NCBI GenBank assembly: GCA_041875495.1
Contig: CP112982.1
Location: 2,418,001 to 2,482,000 of the forward strand
Origin: Halomonas sp. CH40
GTDB lineage: Bacteria > Pseudomonadota > Gammaproteobacteria > Pseudomonadales > Halomonadaceae
Reading direction: 5' to 3'
Length of the DNA stretch: 64,000 nucleotides
Positions 10,217 to 20,134 of this stretch are shown here, one piece after another. Each line of letters starts with the position of its first letter. The stretch's first letter is position 1. The notes beneath the pieces are model-generated. The model saw only the letters and a program-made list of their open reading frames with translations, searched no databases and had not been told where the DNA came from. The translations under genes were made by a program, and so were the position numbers.

Positions 10217-13051
10217 TTATTCGTTGAAAGCGTCTTCCACCAGCTGGCGTTGCTGTTCAGTGTGAACGGACATATAGCCTGCCGCAGGTGCAGCAGATGC
10301 GGGACGTCCGGCAAATTTCAACTTGCCCCCCAGACCTTCCTTAAGCATCTCAGCAACGGCACGCATATGGTGCTGGCTGGAATACCAGGCCCCCTGGTTG
10401 AGTGGCTCTTCCTGGCACCAGACAATATCTTCAATCCCCGCATACACCTGAAGCGCTTCCAGCAGCTCTTCTTTCGGGAACGGATACAGCTGCTCCAGAC
10501 GCACAATAGCCGTATCCTGGCGTTCGTTTTCACTGCGCCAGGCAGCCAGGTCGTAATAAACCTTGCCAGAACACAGGACAACGCGCTTGACCTTCTCGGC
10601 GTCCAGACCCGCCTGATCCGGTAACACCATCTGGAACTTACCATTCGCCAGATCTTCAAGACTGGAGGTGGCTTCCTTATGGCGCAGCAGCGATTTTGGC
10701 GACATAACCACCAGTGGCTTACGCAGCGGGCGGATCACCTGACGGCGCAGCAGATGGAAGATCTGTGCCGGCGTGGTCGGAACACAGACCTGCATGTTGT
10801 GCTCGGCACACATTTGCAGGAAGCGCTCAAGACGTGCCGAAGAGTGTTCCGGCCCCTGCCCTTCGTAGCCGTGGGGCAGCAGCATGGTCAAACCACACAG
10901 ACGCCCCCACTTGGTCTCACCTGATGAGATGAACTGGTCAACCACCACCTGAGCACCGTTGAAGAAATCGCCAAACTGCGCTTCCCAGATCACCAGATCG
11001 TTGGGCGCTGTGGTGGCATAGCCATATTCAAAGGCCAGTACGGCTTCTTCAGACAAGTAAGAGTCATGAATGGTAAACGCTGGCTGACCTTCTGCCATCT
11101 TCTGCAACGGCACGTAGGTGCTGCCATCTTTCTGGTTATGAATCACCGCGTGACGGTGCGAGAAAGTACCCCGCCCAACGTCCTGACCGGTAATACGCAC
11201 CGGATGACCCTGATCCAGCAGAGTGGCGTAGGCCAGTGTTTCAGCAAAGCCCCAGTTAAGGGCCAGGCCACCGGCATGCATCTTGCGGCGATCCTGGTAG
11301 ATCTTGGCCACCTGACGCTGAACGTCGATGCCATCCGGGATGTCACACATCTTGGCGGCGAGACGTTGCAGACGCTTCATGTCGAAAGACGTATCCGCGT
11401 TGCCGCTCCACTCATGGCCAATATAGGGTGCCCAATCAACAAACAGCGATGTGTTGGGCTCCTGAACCAGGGCATTAGCAACGTGATTACCTGCCATCAG
11501 GTCTTCACGGTACTTCTCCATCATCGCCTTGGTGTCGTCCTCAGTGACCACGCCCTCCTTAATCAAACGCTCGACATAGACACTGCGCGAGGACGGATGA
11601 TCCTTGATCTTGGAGTACATCATTGGCTGGGTGCCAGAAGGCTCGTCCGCTTCGTTATGCCCGCGGCGCCGGTAGCAGACAAGGTCAATCACCACGTCTT
11701 TCTTGAACTGGTGACGGTAGTCCAGTGCCACTTGGGTAGCATGCAGAACAGCATCAGGATCATCGCCATTAACATGGAAAATCGGCGATTGCACCATCTT
11801 GGCAATATCGGTGCAGTACTCTGTCGACCGCGCATCCAGCGGATGGGAGGTGGTAAAGCCCACCTGGTTATTGATGACGATGTGGACGGTACCACCCGTC
11901 TTGTAGGCACGGGTCTGGGACATCTGGAATGTCTCCATCACCACGCCCTGGCCAGCGAAAGCGGCATCGCCATGCACGCTGATGGGCAGGACTTTCTCGC
12001 CGCTTGAATCATTGCGGCGATCCTGACGGGCGCGCACTGAGCCCTCCACGACGGGCGAAACAATTTCAAGGTGTGACGGGTTAAACGATAGCGCCAGATG
12101 GACTTCACCGCCCGGCGACATCACATTGGAACTGAACCCCTGATGATATTTGACATCACCCGAGCCACGCTCGATCACCTTCTTGCCGTCGAATTCATCA
12201 ATCAGATCGGCAGGATTCTTACCCAGAATATTGACCAGCAGGTTAAGACGACCACGGTGGGCCATACCGATAACGACTTCTTTCGTGCCGTATCCCCCTG
12301 ATCGCTGAATCAGCTCATCCACCATGGGGATGAAAGATTCACCGCCTTCCAGACCAAAGCGTTTGGTACCCGGGTATTTCGACGCCAGATAACTTTCCAA
12401 CCCTTCAGCGGCGGTCAGACGTTCCAGCACGTGCTTGCGCGTTTCATCACTGAAAGCAGGTGCGCTGCGCACCGACTCAAAGCGACGCTGCAACCAGCGT
12501 TTTTCCTCGGTGTCGACAATGTGCATGATTTCACAGCCAATTGAGCGACAGTAGGTTCGCTCAAGAGCGTCTACGATGTCGCGCAACGGGGCTTTATCAA
12601 TACCCAGGAAAAAGGAACCTGTCTGAAACTCGACGTCCAGATCAGCTTTGGAAAGCTGATGAAAGGAAAGATCAAGATCGGGGACGGGGGTGGGATTACG
12701 CAGTCCTAGCGGGTCAATATTGGCCTTCTGATGGCCCCGGAAGCGATAGGCGTTAATCAACTGCAGGACTTTAACCTGCTTTTTGTTCTCACCATTATCG
12801 GTCGCCGCAGCGACGCGGCCTGGACGCGTTTCGCGGCCTAGCTGGTAGAACTGATCACGTATCGGGCTTAAGGGTACATCGTGGGAGGCACTGCCCTCGG
12901 GGCGAGGAAGCGAATCAAAATAATCGCGCCACTCGTCAGGGACAGCATTGGGATCGTCGAGGTACTGCTCGTAAAGCGCTTCCACGTAGTGAACATTGCC
13001 GCCACTTACGTGCGAAGAACGCCACATCAACTCCATTATGCCTTGTTGCAT
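10217..13051 (-). CDS. sucA: 2-oxoglutarate dehydrogenase E1 component
   Basis: Thiamine-diphosphate E1 that decarboxylates 2-oxoglutarate and succinylates the E2 lipoyl group. From the ATG at 13051 it has 944 residues, close to E. coli SucA (933). The start MQQGIMELMWRSSHVSGGN aligns with the family N-terminus. The frame is open 62 codons further upstream, but that stretch looks non-coding. A start at MELMW, with AAGG four bases before it, is an alternative. Conserved blocks include GMAHRGRLNLLVN, the Mg-TPP site GDDPDAVLHA with CYRRRGHNEADEP, and LPHGYEGQGPEHSSAR. It begins the sucAB-lpd-sucCD run. Confidence 0.95.
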   Translation of the reverse strand: MQQGIMELMWRSSHVSGGNVHYVEALYEQYLDDPNAVPDEWRDYFDSLPRPEGSASHDVPLSPIRDQFYQLGRETRPGRVAAATDNGENKKQVKVLQLINAYRFRGHQKANIDPLGLRNPTPVPDLDLSFHQLSKADLDVEFQTGSFFLGIDKAPLRDIVDALERTYCRSIGCEIMHIVDTEEKRWLQRRFESVRSAPAFSDETRKHVLERLTAAEGLESYLASKYPGTKRFGLEGGESFIPMVDELIQRSGGYGTKEVVIGMAHRGRLNLLVNILGKNPADLIDEFDGKKVIERGSGDVKYHQGFSSNVMSPGGEVHLALSFNPSHLEIVSPVVEGSVRARQDRRNDSSGEKVLPISVHGDAAFAGQGVVMETFQMSQTRAYKTGGTVHIVINNQVGFTTSHPLDARSTEYCTDIAKMVQSPIFHVNGDDPDAVLHATQVALDYRHQFKKDVVIDLVCYRRRGHNEADEPSGTQPMMYSKIKDHPSSRSVYVERLIKEGVVTEDDTKAMMEKYREDLMAGNHVANALVQEPNTSLFVDWAPYIGHEWSGNADTSFDMKRLQRLAAKMCDIPDGIDVQRQVAKIYQDRRKMHAGGLALNWGFAETLAYATLLDQGHPVRITGQDVGRGTFSHRHAVIHNQKDGSTYVPLQKMAEGQPAFTIHDSYLSEEAVLAFEYGYATTAPNDLVIWEAQFGDFFNGAQVVVDQFISSGETKWGRLCGLTMLLPHGYEGQGPEHSSARLERFLQMCAEHNMQVCVPTTPAQIFHLLRRQVIRPLRKPLVVMSPKSLLRHKEATSSLEDLANGKFQMVLPDQAGLDAEKVKRVVLCSGKVYYDLAAWRSENERQDTAIVRLEQLYPFPKEELLEALQVYAGIEDIVWCQEEPLNQGAWYSSQHHMRAVAEMLKEGLGGKLKFAGRPASAAPAAGYMSVHTEQQRQLVEDAFNE

Positions 13052-13216
13052 CTCTCGGTCACCCTGCACTGATGGGGTGGTATCGATGTCGCCACACCAT
13101 GCGACGACAACGCTATAGCCCTGCCGGCGGGGCGGAACATTTGCCGGCGGCACCGGCGCATGGCCGGAAACCCTGTTACTGTTACTCGCGTTCTTGTTTC
13201 TGATCAGTCCATGCTC

Positions 13217-13245
13217 AAAAGCCGGTACCTTTAGCACCGGCTTTT
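13217..13245 (-). terminator. Terminator-like hairpin between sdhB and sucA
   Basis: AAAAGCCGGT (13217-13226) pairs with ACCGGCTTTT (13236-13245) around a 9-base loop. The stem is flanked by A and T runs, so it can work on either strand. It lies 128 bases after the sdhB stop and may reduce read-through from sdh into suc. The 321-base gap between sdhB and sucA (13052-13372) shows no other gene. Confidence 0.65.
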
Positions 13246-13372
13246 AAACCTGGCTGGCCAGTGGTGCGACTCACCGCCGCACCATCTGACTTGCCCTATG
13301 ATAACAACTGAAGCGCCACTATTTAAGTGGCTTTGATGCGCAACTTAAGTGGCATAGGCTTTTTTATAACAC

Positions 13373-14083
13373 TCAGGTGGCATCTGCCAACAGCATGTCA
13401 CGAATTTTACCAATCGCACGAGTCGGGTTTAGACCTTTAGGACATACCGCAACACAGTTCATGATACCGCGGCAACGGAACACGGAGAACGGGTCTTCCA
13501 GTTCGCTCAGACGCTGTTCTGTGGCGTTGTCACGCGAGTCCGCCAGGAAGCGGTAGGACTGCAGCAAACCAGCGGGGCCAACGAACTTGTCCGGGTTCCA
13601 CCAGAAAGACGGGCAAGACGTAGAGCAGCAGGCACACAGGATACACTCGTACAAGCCATCCAGCTTGTCACGGTCTTCCGGTGATTGCAGGCGCTCAATC
13701 GCAGGCGCTGGCTCATCGTTTTGCAAATACGGCTGGATACGCTCGTATTGCTTGTAGAACAAGCCCATGTCCACGACCATATCGCGGATGACCGGCAGGC
13801 CAGGCAGCGGACGCAGAGTCAGCTTGTTGCCTTTGATGACATCCGACAGCGGCGTAATACAGGCCAGGCCATTCTTGCCGTTCATGTTCATGCCATCAGA
13901 ACCGCAGACACCTTCACGGCAGCTGCGACGGAAAGCCAGGCCATTATCCTGCTCTTTCATAATATGCAGAACGTCCAGCACCATGAGATCCCGCCCCTTG
14001 GTGTCGACCTGAAATTCCTGCATGTAAGGTGCGGAGTCCGTTTCCGGGTTATAGCGGTATATGGATACCTGTAGATTGGACAT
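13373..14083 (-). CDS. sdhB: Succinate dehydrogenase iron-sulfur subunit
   Basis: A 236-residue subunit that passes electrons from SdhA to ubiquinone through three iron-sulfur clusters. The [2Fe-2S] ligands are in SCREGVCGSDGMNMNGKNGLAC. The other clusters use CILCACCSTSCPSFWWN and CRGIMNCVAVCPKGLNP. Length matches E. coli SdhB. It follows sdhA by 27 bases in the sdhCDAB order. Confidence 0.97.
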   Translation of the reverse strand: MSNLQVSIYRYNPETDSAPYMQEFQVDTKGRDLMVLDVLHIMKEQDNGLAFRRSCREGVCGSDGMNMNGKNGLACITPLSDVIKGNKLTLRPLPGLPVIRDMVVDMGLFYKQYERIQPYLQNDEPAPAIERLQSPEDRDKLDGLYECILCACCSTSCPSFWWNPDKFVGPAGLLQSYRFLADSRDNATEQRLSELEDPFSVFRCRGIMNCVAVCPKGLNPTRAIGKIRDMLLADAT

Positions 14084-14110
14084 ATTGACTCCCTCTCGTC
14101 AGTGCGGAGA

Positions 14111-15883
14111 TTAGTAGGTACGAACCTTGGGTTCGAACGTATCAACGGTCTTCGGCTTAAAGTTGACGTCACGCTTCTTCAGCTCTTTGGTCGCCGGGAA
14201 GTAAAGTGAGTGCTTCAGCCAGTTGGCGTCATCACGGTCGGGGAAATCGTAACGCGAGTGGGCGCCACGGCTTTCCTTACGCTCCAATGCAGCAATCGCG
14301 GTTGCTTCTGCCACTTCCATCAGGTTATCAAGCTCAAGCGCTTCGACACGGGCCGTGTTGAAAGCATTCGACTTGTCCGGCAGGTAGGCGTTATCAATGC
14401 GGCTGCGCAGGTCAGCCAACTTCTGAACCCCTTCCTGCATGTTTTTCTCTTCACGGAACACACCGAAAGAGTTCTGCATGATTTCCTGAAGTTCAGCCTT
14501 CAGCGCAGGTACGGTCTCGCCACCTTCGGATTCATTCCAGCGGCTCATGCGCTTCATCGCGAACTCGATGTCAGACTCGCTGGCATCCAGATACTCAATG
14601 CCTTCGTTCAGCGCGCTTTCAATGAACATACCCGCTGCGCGGCCAAATACCACCAGATCCAGCAGTGAGTTACCGCCCAGACGGTTAGCACCGTGAACCG
14701 ATACACAGGCTGCTTCGCCACAGGCGTACAAGCCGTTGACGATCTGGTCGTTGCCGCTTTCGTCCTGCATGATCGCCTGACCATGCACGTTGGTCGGGAT
14801 ACCGCCCATCATGTAGTGGCAGGTCGGCACGACCGGAATCGGATCCTTGGCAGGATCTACGTGAGCAAACGTCTTGGAAAGCTCAACGATACCCGGCAAG
14901 CGCTTACCCAGTACATCTTCACCAAGGTGGTCAAGCTTCAGGAAGACGTGATCGCCTTTCTCGCCACAGCCACGGCCTTCGATGATTTCCATGACCATTG
15001 AACGGGCTACCACGTCACGACCTGCAAGGTCTTTGGCGTTCGGTGCGTAACGCTCCATGAAGCGCTCGCCGTCCTTGTTGATCAGGTAACCACCTTCACC
15101 ACGGCAACCCTCGGTGACCAGAGTGCCCGCACCGTAGATACCGGTCGGGTGGAACTGCCACATTTCCATATCCTGCATCGGGAAACCGGCACGCAGTGCC
15201 ATACCGATACCGTCGCCGGTGTTGATCAGCGCATTGGTGGTAGACGCGTAGATACGGCCCGCACCACCGGTTGCCAGCACTGTTGCCTTGGACTTGACCT
15301 GCACCACTTCACCGGTCTCGATGCACATGGCAATACAGCCCACCACATCGCCATCGCTATTCTTTACCAGATCTACCGCATACCACTCGTTCAAAAACGT
15401 CGTGTTGTTCTTGAGGTTGTTCTGGTAAAGCGTATGCAACAAGGCATGGCCGGTACGGTCAGCGGCTGCACAGGTACGTGCGGCCTGACCGCCTTCACCG
15501 AAGTTCTTCGACTGGCCACCAAAGGGGCGCTGGTAAATACGGCCGTTATCAAAGCGTGAAAACGGCAGCCCCATATGCTCAAGCTCGAATACGGCTTTCG
15601 GGCCTTCGGAGCACATGTACTCGGCGGCGTCCTGGTCAGCGATGTAGTCGCCGCCCTTGACGGTGTCGTACATGTGCCAGCGCCAATCATCATCCGGATC
15701 TGATGATGCAATTGCACAGGTAATCCCGCCTTGGGCGGAAACCGTGTGTGAACGGGTCGGGAAGACTTTTGACAATACCGCTGTCTTTTTGCCCGACTTC
15801 GCCAGTTCCAGAGCGGCACGCAGACCAGAGCCACCACCACCGATGATAATAGCGTCGTATGTCAAGCTACGAAGGTTAGACAT
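14111..15883 (-). CDS. sdhA: Succinate dehydrogenase flavoprotein subunit
   Basis: A 590-residue FAD subunit that oxidises succinate to fumarate at the inner face of the membrane. It has the dinucleotide fold [17 protein letters not shown]. The covalent FAD ligand His46 lies in [12 protein letters not shown]. The active-site segments include [21 protein letters not shown] and [19 protein letters not shown]. Length matches the family. It lies three bases after sdhD. Confidence 0.97.
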   Translation of the reverse strand: MSNLRSLTYDAIIIGGGGSGLRAALELAKSGKKTAVLSKVFPTRSHTVSAQGGITCAIASSDPDDDWRWHMYDTVKGGDYIADQDAAEYMCSEGPKAVFELEHMGLPFSRFDNGRIYQRPFGGQSKNFGEGGQAARTCAAADRTGHALLHTLYQNNLKNNTTFLNEWYAVDLVKNSDGDVVGCIAMCIETGEVVQVKSKATVLATGGAGRIYASTTNALINTGDGIGMALRAGFPMQDMEMWQFHPTGIYGAGTLVTEGCRGEGGYLINKDGERFMERYAPNAKDLAGRDVVARSMVMEIIEGRGCGEKGDHVFLKLDHLGEDVLGKRLPGIVELSKTFAHVDPAKDPIPVVPTCHYMMGGIPTNVHGQAIMQDESGNDQIVNGLYACGEAACVSVHGANRLGGNSLLDLVVFGRAAGMFIESALNEGIEYLDASESDIEFAMKRMSRWNESEGGETVPALKAELQEIMQNSFGVFREEKNMQEGVQKLADLRSRIDNAYLPDKSNAFNTARVEALELDNLMEVAEATAIAALERKESRGAHSRYDFPDRDDANWLKHSLYFPATKELKKRDVNFKPKTVDTFEPKVRTY

Positions 15884-15886
15884 GTA

Positions 15887-16234
15887 TCAGGCTCCCCACA
15901 GAATTTGAATGCTCCACACCAGAAAGGCGAAGATGGCCAGAATGACGAACAGCTGGGCACCAATACGCACATTGGTCGGCTTGATGTAGTCGGTTGTGAC
16001 TGTCCAGAGACCGACCCAGGCATGTGCCGACAGTGAAATAAACGCCAACAGCGAGAAAATGCGCATCCAGGTCTGGGCGAACAGACCGCTCCAGGCGTAG
16101 TAATCAAGCCCAGGGTTGAACAACAGATAGGCAACAAGGAAAACGGCATAAAATGCCATTACAACGGCAGAAACACGCTGCATCAGCCAATCAGAAAGAC
16201 CGCTGCGACTAAAACTTGTAATGTTGGTTACCAT
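15887..16234 (-). CDS. sdhD: Succinate dehydrogenase membrane anchor subunit
   Basis: A 115-residue membrane subunit with three predicted helices (about residues 20-42, 55-78 and 90-113). The conserved LSAHAWVGLWTVTTDYIKP segment contains the expected haem b histidine region. It overlaps the sdhC reading frame by seven bases and helps form the quinone and haem site with SdhC. Confidence 0.93.
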   Translation of the reverse strand: MVTNITSFSRSGLSDWLMQRVSAVVMAFYAVFLVAYLLFNPGLDYYAWSGLFAQTWMRIFSLLAFISLSAHAWVGLWTVTTDYIKPTNVRIGAQLFVILAIFAFLVWSIQILWGA

Positions 16235-16605
16235 ACCCAGACTCCTGCCAAAATGATCAATACAGCGCTGACCACAACAGTGATCTGTGCTTTCTTCTCG
16301 CCGCCTTCAAGGGTTACCCCAATATCAGCGTCCATTACCAGGTGTTTGATACCGGCAACGAAATGGAAGGCAAATGCAGACAACAATCCCCAGGCAATCA
16401 GCTTGGCCAGGAAGTTATTGGCTAGCGCACTGCTAACCGCATCGAAACCGGCGGGAGACGAAAGCGATGCACTCAACGCCCAAAAGGCAAAGATCAGACC
16501 AACGAACAGGATGACACCGGTGATTCGGTGTGTGATCGACGTCAATGCCGGAAGTGGGAAATGTATCGTAGATAGATCTAGATTTACGGGTCGTTTGCTA
16601 TTCAC
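16228..16605 (-). CDS. sdhC: Succinate dehydrogenase cytochrome b556 subunit
   Basis: A 125-residue membrane subunit, first gene of the sdh operon. The SITHRITGVIL segment (quinone site) and FHFVAGIKHLVMD (haem ligand region) are the family hallmarks, and three hydrophobic helices are visible. The N-terminus MNSKRPVNLDLSTIHFPLPALTS is typical. Confidence 0.95.
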   Translation of the reverse strand: MNSKRPVNLDLSTIHFPLPALTSITHRITGVILFVGLIFAFWALSASLSSPAGFDAVSSALANNFLAKLIAWGLLSAFAFHFVAGIKHLVMDADIGVTLEGGEKKAQITVVVSAVLIILAGVWVW

Positions 16606-16740
16606 GGCTTTTTACACACTCTCTTGGCCCGCTCTGCGACAGGTCGGGCATGGCCCGAGCGGGCAGTGGTTGCTGGAAGGGGCTCGGCCGTTGCCAAGTC
16701 GGGCACGAACACCAACCTGCATGGGTGTCGCGCGACTCAG

Positions 16741-16769
16741 ATTATAAGAACCTAATGCCCCGCTGACAA
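16741..16769 (-). promoter_or_regulatory. Predicted sigma-70 promoter of the sdh operon
   Basis: On the minus strand, TTGTCA (16764-16769) and a perfect TATAAT (16741-16746) are separated by 17 bases. The -10 box lies about 135 bases upstream of sdhC. The 550-base divergent region 16606-17155 holds this promoter and that of gltA and no gene that I can support. Confidence 0.7.
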
Positions 16770-17052
16770 ACTGAACAAAAGCGTTACTCGACTATGGTGC
16801 AACAAAAATCACACCCTATTAGTCGATTTTGCACTGCAGCATGTCTATAGTAGTCAGGTAAACCACTACTTGAAACACTGACTGGCTTTTTTTCCAAATG
16901 CATTGCCTGTCACCCGCATAAAGATATCGCCTTGGCATGCTGAAAAATCGGCTGCCTTGAATGAAAGAGCAATGAACGTCAGGTGATGTAATCATATACA
17001 AATATTGTTCAAGGTAACAACCCTGTACTATTGTAGCTAGCATTTAGGCTAA

Positions 17053-17080
17053 TTGACAATCTGTCGCACACTTCTATAGT
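17053..17080 (+). promoter_or_regulatory. Predicted sigma-70 promoter of gltA
   Basis: A perfect TTGACA (17053-17058) and TATAGT (17075-17080) are 16 bases apart. The 5' leader would be about 70 bases. An AAAGGAGG ribosome binding site lies just upstream of the gltA ATG. Confidence 0.75.
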
Positions 17081-17155
17081 GGGCAAGCCTTTTCGCCGGC
17101 GCGGTATCTAAATAATGACATCACGTCCCCAAACCGAATTCGAAAGGAGGCCTGC

Positions 17156-18442
17156 ATGGCTGACAGGAAAGCAACACTGACGGTAGATGGCCTGGATAAG
17201 GCAATTGAACTACCCATTTATTCCGGCTCACTTGGACCAGACGTCATTGACGTCCGTGCTCTGGGTAGTGAAGGCCTATTCACCTATGATCCTGGCTTTA
17301 TGGCTACGTCCTCCTGCCAATCAGCCATCACCTACATTGATGGCGGGAAAGGTGTCCTTCTGCACCGTGGTTATCCGATTGACCAGCTGGCCAGCGAATC
17401 CAACTTTGTTGAAGTTTGCTATACCCTGCTGTTCGGCGAGCTTCCCAGTGAAGAGCAGTATGCTGATTTCGAGTCGCGTATCCGTAATCACACCATGGTA
17501 CACGACCAGATCAACAACTTCTTCAAGGGCTTTCGCCGCGACGCCCACCCTATGTCGATCCTGTGTGGTGTTGTAGGCGGCCTGGCGGCTTTCTATCACG
17601 ACCATATGGACATCACTAAAGAAGAAGATCGGGTGATCAGCGCTATCCGCCTGATCGCCAAGATGCCCACCATTGCCGCGATGTCGCACAAGTATAACGT
17701 TGGGCAGCCGTTCAACTATCCGCGCAATGATCTGAACTACGCTGAAAACTTCCTTTATATGATGTTCAGCAACCCGTGCGAGGACTATAAGATCAACCCG
17801 GTCTGCGCCAAGGCCATGGATCGCATCTTTACCCTGCACGCTGATCATGAGCAGAACGCCTCAACTTCAACGGTACGTCTGGCAGGCTCTACCGGTGCCA
17901 ATCCGTTTGCCTGCATCAGCGCAGGCATTGCCGCTCTTTGGGGGCCGGCACACGGCGGCGCCAACGAAGCCGTTCTGAACATGCTGGATGAAATCGGTGA
18001 TGACTCTGAAGAGAACATCCAGCGCTTTGTTGACAAGGCAAAAGACAAGGATGACCCCTTCAAGCTGATGGGCTTTGGACACCGCGTCTATCGCAACTTT
18101 GATCCGCGCGCCAAGGTCATGAAAGAGACCTGTGACGAAGTCCTTGCAGAACTCGGCCTGGCTGATGACCCTCAGCTCAAGATTGCCAAGCGTCTGGAGC
18201 AGATTGCCCTGGAAGACGAGTACTTCATCGAGCGTAAGCTCTATCCGAATGTCGACTTCTACTCAGGCATCATTCTCAAGGCCATGGGCATTCCCACCAA
18301 TATGTTTACCGTTATCTTTGCGGTCTCGCGCACAATTGGCTGGATCTCCCACTGGCACGAAATGCATAGCGACAGCTACAAGATTGGTCGTCCTCGCCAG
18401 CTTTACACTGGCCATGACCAGCGTGATTATCCCAAGAAATGA
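17156..18442 (+). CDS. gltA: Citrate synthase (type II)
   Basis: A 428-residue enzyme condensing acetyl-CoA and oxaloacetate, the entry step of the TCA cycle. The catalytic His is in [14 protein letters not shown], the second His in [18 protein letters not shown], and the catalytic Asp in [14 protein letters not shown]. Length and the N-terminal domain fit the hexameric, NADH-sensitive type of gammaproteobacteria. It is divergent from sdhCDAB, as in many relatives. Confidence 0.97.
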   Translation: MADRKATLTVDGLDKAIELPIYSGSLGPDVIDVRALGSEGLFTYDPGFMATSSCQSAITYIDGGKGVLLHRGYPIDQLASESNFVEVCYTLLFGELPSEEQYADFESRIRNHTMVHDQINNFFKGFRRDAHPMSILCGVVGGLAAFYHDHMDITKEEDRVISAIRLIAKMPTIAAMSHKYNVGQPFNYPRNDLNYAENFLYMMFSNPCEDYKINPVCAKAMDRIFTLHADHEQNASTSTVRLAGSTGANPFACISAGIAALWGPAHGGANEAVLNMLDEIGDDSEENIQRFVDKAKDKDDPFKLMGFGHRVYRNFDPRAKVMKETCDEVLAELGLADDPQLKIAKRLEQIALEDEYFIERKLYPNVDFYSGIILKAMGIPTNMFTVIFAVSRTIGWISHWHEMHSDSYKIGRPRQLYTGHDQRDYPKK

Positions 18443-18486
18443 TCTGCTCGACTGTCGAACCTTGCCAGCGCTTTCTGGCATGATCG

Positions 18487-18512
18487 AAAAGGCCACCCTA
18501 GGGTGGCCTTTT
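18487..18512 (+). terminator. Terminator after gltA
   Basis: A 26-base perfect palindrome centred on CCCTAGGG, with AAAAGGCC and GGCCTTTT ends, lies 45 bases after the gltA stop and is followed by more T residues. Confidence 0.85.
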
Positions 18513-18555
18513 GTTTGCATAAATACTTTGCATAAACATTTAAGGAGACGTTGTA

Positions 18556-19437
18556 ATGCGCACTATTTCTACCGTTGCTTTTATCGGCCTGGGCGTAATG
18601 GGCTACCCCATGGCGGGGCATCTGGCTCGCCAGGGACTCACCACACGGGTCTACAACCGCACGACTCAAAAAGCTGAGCACTGGGTCGCCGAATATGGCG
18701 GCAGCGCCCATACCACCCCCGCAGAAGCCGCTGAGGGCGCTGACCTGGTATTGGTATGCGTCGGCAATGATAACGATGTACGCGAGGTTATCTGCGGCGA
18801 GCACGGCGTTTTACAGAGCATGCAGAGCGGCGCCTATCTGGTCGACCATACCACTGCATCTGCAGACCTTGCACTGGAACTGGATGCCGCCTGCCAGGAA
18901 CAGGGCATTGCCTTTTTCGACGCACCAGTCTCGGGCGGGCAACAAGGCGCAGAAAATGGCGCCCTAACCATTATGTGCGGCGGCGACGCCGGTCATTTTG
19001 AACAGGTCAGACCGGTTCTTGACCACTATGCCCGTGCGGTCACCCTGATGGGCGAGGCCAGCAGCGGCCAGCTCACCAAGATGGTTAACCAGATCTGCAT
19101 CGCTGGGCTGGTACAAGGGCTGGCAGAAGGCCTGCACTTTGCTGAGCAGGCAGGGCTTGATCAACGCCAGGTAGTCGATGTCATCTCTAAAGGGGCCGCT
19201 GGCTCATGGCAGATGGAAAACCGCCACGCCACCATGATTGACGATCACTATGAACATGGTTTCGCGGTCAACTGGATGCGCAAGGATCTGGACATCTGCC
19301 TGACACAGGCACGTCGCCTTGACGCTACCCTGCCCGTCACCGCACTGGTCGATCAATTCTACGCCGATATACAGGCAATGGGTGGCGGAAGATGGGACAC
19401 TTCATCGCTACTAAAACGCTTGCGCAAGCCCGAATAA
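18556..19437 (+). CDS. NAD(P)-dependent beta-hydroxyacid dehydrogenase
   Basis: A 293-residue member of the 3-hydroxyisobutyrate / tartronate-semialdehyde reductase family. It has the N-terminal nucleotide-binding GLGVMGYPMAGHLA, the substrate-binding DAPVSGGQQGAENGALTIMCGG and the catalytic lysine in GQLTKMVNQI. AAGGAGA lies upstream of the ATG. The exact substrate (3-hydroxyisobutyrate, tartronate semialdehyde or succinate semialdehyde) cannot be decided. No operon partner is evident; it follows the gltA terminator. Confidence 0.88.
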   Translation: MRTISTVAFIGLGVMGYPMAGHLARQGLTTRVYNRTTQKAEHWVAEYGGSAHTTPAEAAEGADLVLVCVGNDNDVREVICGEHGVLQSMQSGAYLVDHTTASADLALELDAACQEQGIAFFDAPVSGGQQGAENGALTIMCGGDAGHFEQVRPVLDHYARAVTLMGEASSGQLTKMVNQICIAGLVQGLAEGLHFAEQAGLDQRQVVDVISKGAAGSWQMENRHATMIDDHYEHGFAVNWMRKDLDICLTQARRLDATLPVTALVDQFYADIQAMGGGRWDTSSLLKRLRKPE

Positions 19438-19473
19438 CGCTTGACTTTTTCACCCTCGGGGCAGAAACAGGGT

Positions 19474-19496
19474 TTTTCCACACCTTCTGTGGATAA
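19474..19496. promoter_or_regulatory. Pair of DnaA-box-like sites
   Basis: TTTTCCACA on the plus strand (19474-19482) and a perfect consensus box TTATCCACA on the minus strand (19488-19496) lie head to head beside a very AT-rich stretch (19556-19612). The 419-base gap 19438-19856 holds no supported gene. The function is unproven. Confidence 0.35.
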
Positions 19497-19856
19497 CCCT
19501 GTTCACAACCACTAGAAAACGTCTCAGAATCGCCATTATATGCGGGCTTGCCTTAAATTGATCAATTTTTGACCTAATATAAGCTATTGATTTTAAATAA
19601 ATTACGCCCAAGCGCCTGTTTTCAGGGCAGTGTTATGGTAGTTGTGCACAACCTGGCGTCGAAGAACAGCAAAAGTGGACAAGTCAAGCCTAAATTGCAC
19701 ACAAACTGGCAATAAAGCGAGAAATCAAAAGACAGGGACGGCAAAAAACAACAATGGAATAACCATTATTGGTATGGGAGAAAAAGGTTCTTTCAGGCTA
19801 GCTGATGGAGTAGTTAATACTGCAACTGGATTGCGTGGAAACAGATACAAAAAGAG

Positions 19857-19932
19857 TGGCGTCCCATAGGGGGTTCGAACCCCTGTTACCGCCGTGAAAG
19901 GGCGGTGTCCTAGACCACTAGACGAATGGGAC
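19857..19932 (-). tRNA. tRNA-Glu (anticodon TTC)
   Basis: A 76-base cloverleaf on the minus strand. The acceptor stem is GTCCCAT / ATGGGAC, the anticodon arm CCGCC-CTTTCAC-GGCGG carries TTC, the T arm is CAGGGGTTCGAACCCC, and the CCA end is encoded (19857-19859). It closely resembles E. coli tRNA-Glu. It lies downstream of gltX and tRNA-Ala on the same strand. Confidence 0.95.
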
Positions 19933-19960
19933 GTAGACACGTTGCTTCGAGTGCAATAAA

Positions 19961-20036
19961 TGGTGGAGCCTAGCGGGATCGAACCGCTGACCTCAACACT
20001 GCCAGTGTTGCGCTCTCCCAGCTGAGCTAAGGCCCC
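19961..20036 (-). tRNA. tRNA-Ala (anticodon GGC)
   Basis: A 76-base cloverleaf on the minus strand starting GGGGCCTTAGCTCAGCTGG. The anticodon loop CTGGCAG sits on a CAACA/TGTTG stem, and CCA is encoded at the 3' end. It lies between gltX and tRNA-Glu, a common arrangement in gammaproteobacteria. Confidence 0.95.
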
Positions 20037-20134
20037 ACATGCCCTGAAGACGAGACGTATAATACTTATTCGCCCCGTCTTCGTCAACCTATTTAAGGCA
20101 CTTAATTGGCACTCTGGCCAGTGTGGTGGATTGC

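Noticed and set aside
11066..12007. A 313-codon open frame on the plus strand
   Set aside because: It is the antisense shadow of sucA.
19438..19720. Chromosomal origin of replication
   Set aside because: Only two good DnaA boxes, and no dnaA, dnaN, gyrB or rpmH nearby; listed only as a weak DnaA-binding candidate.
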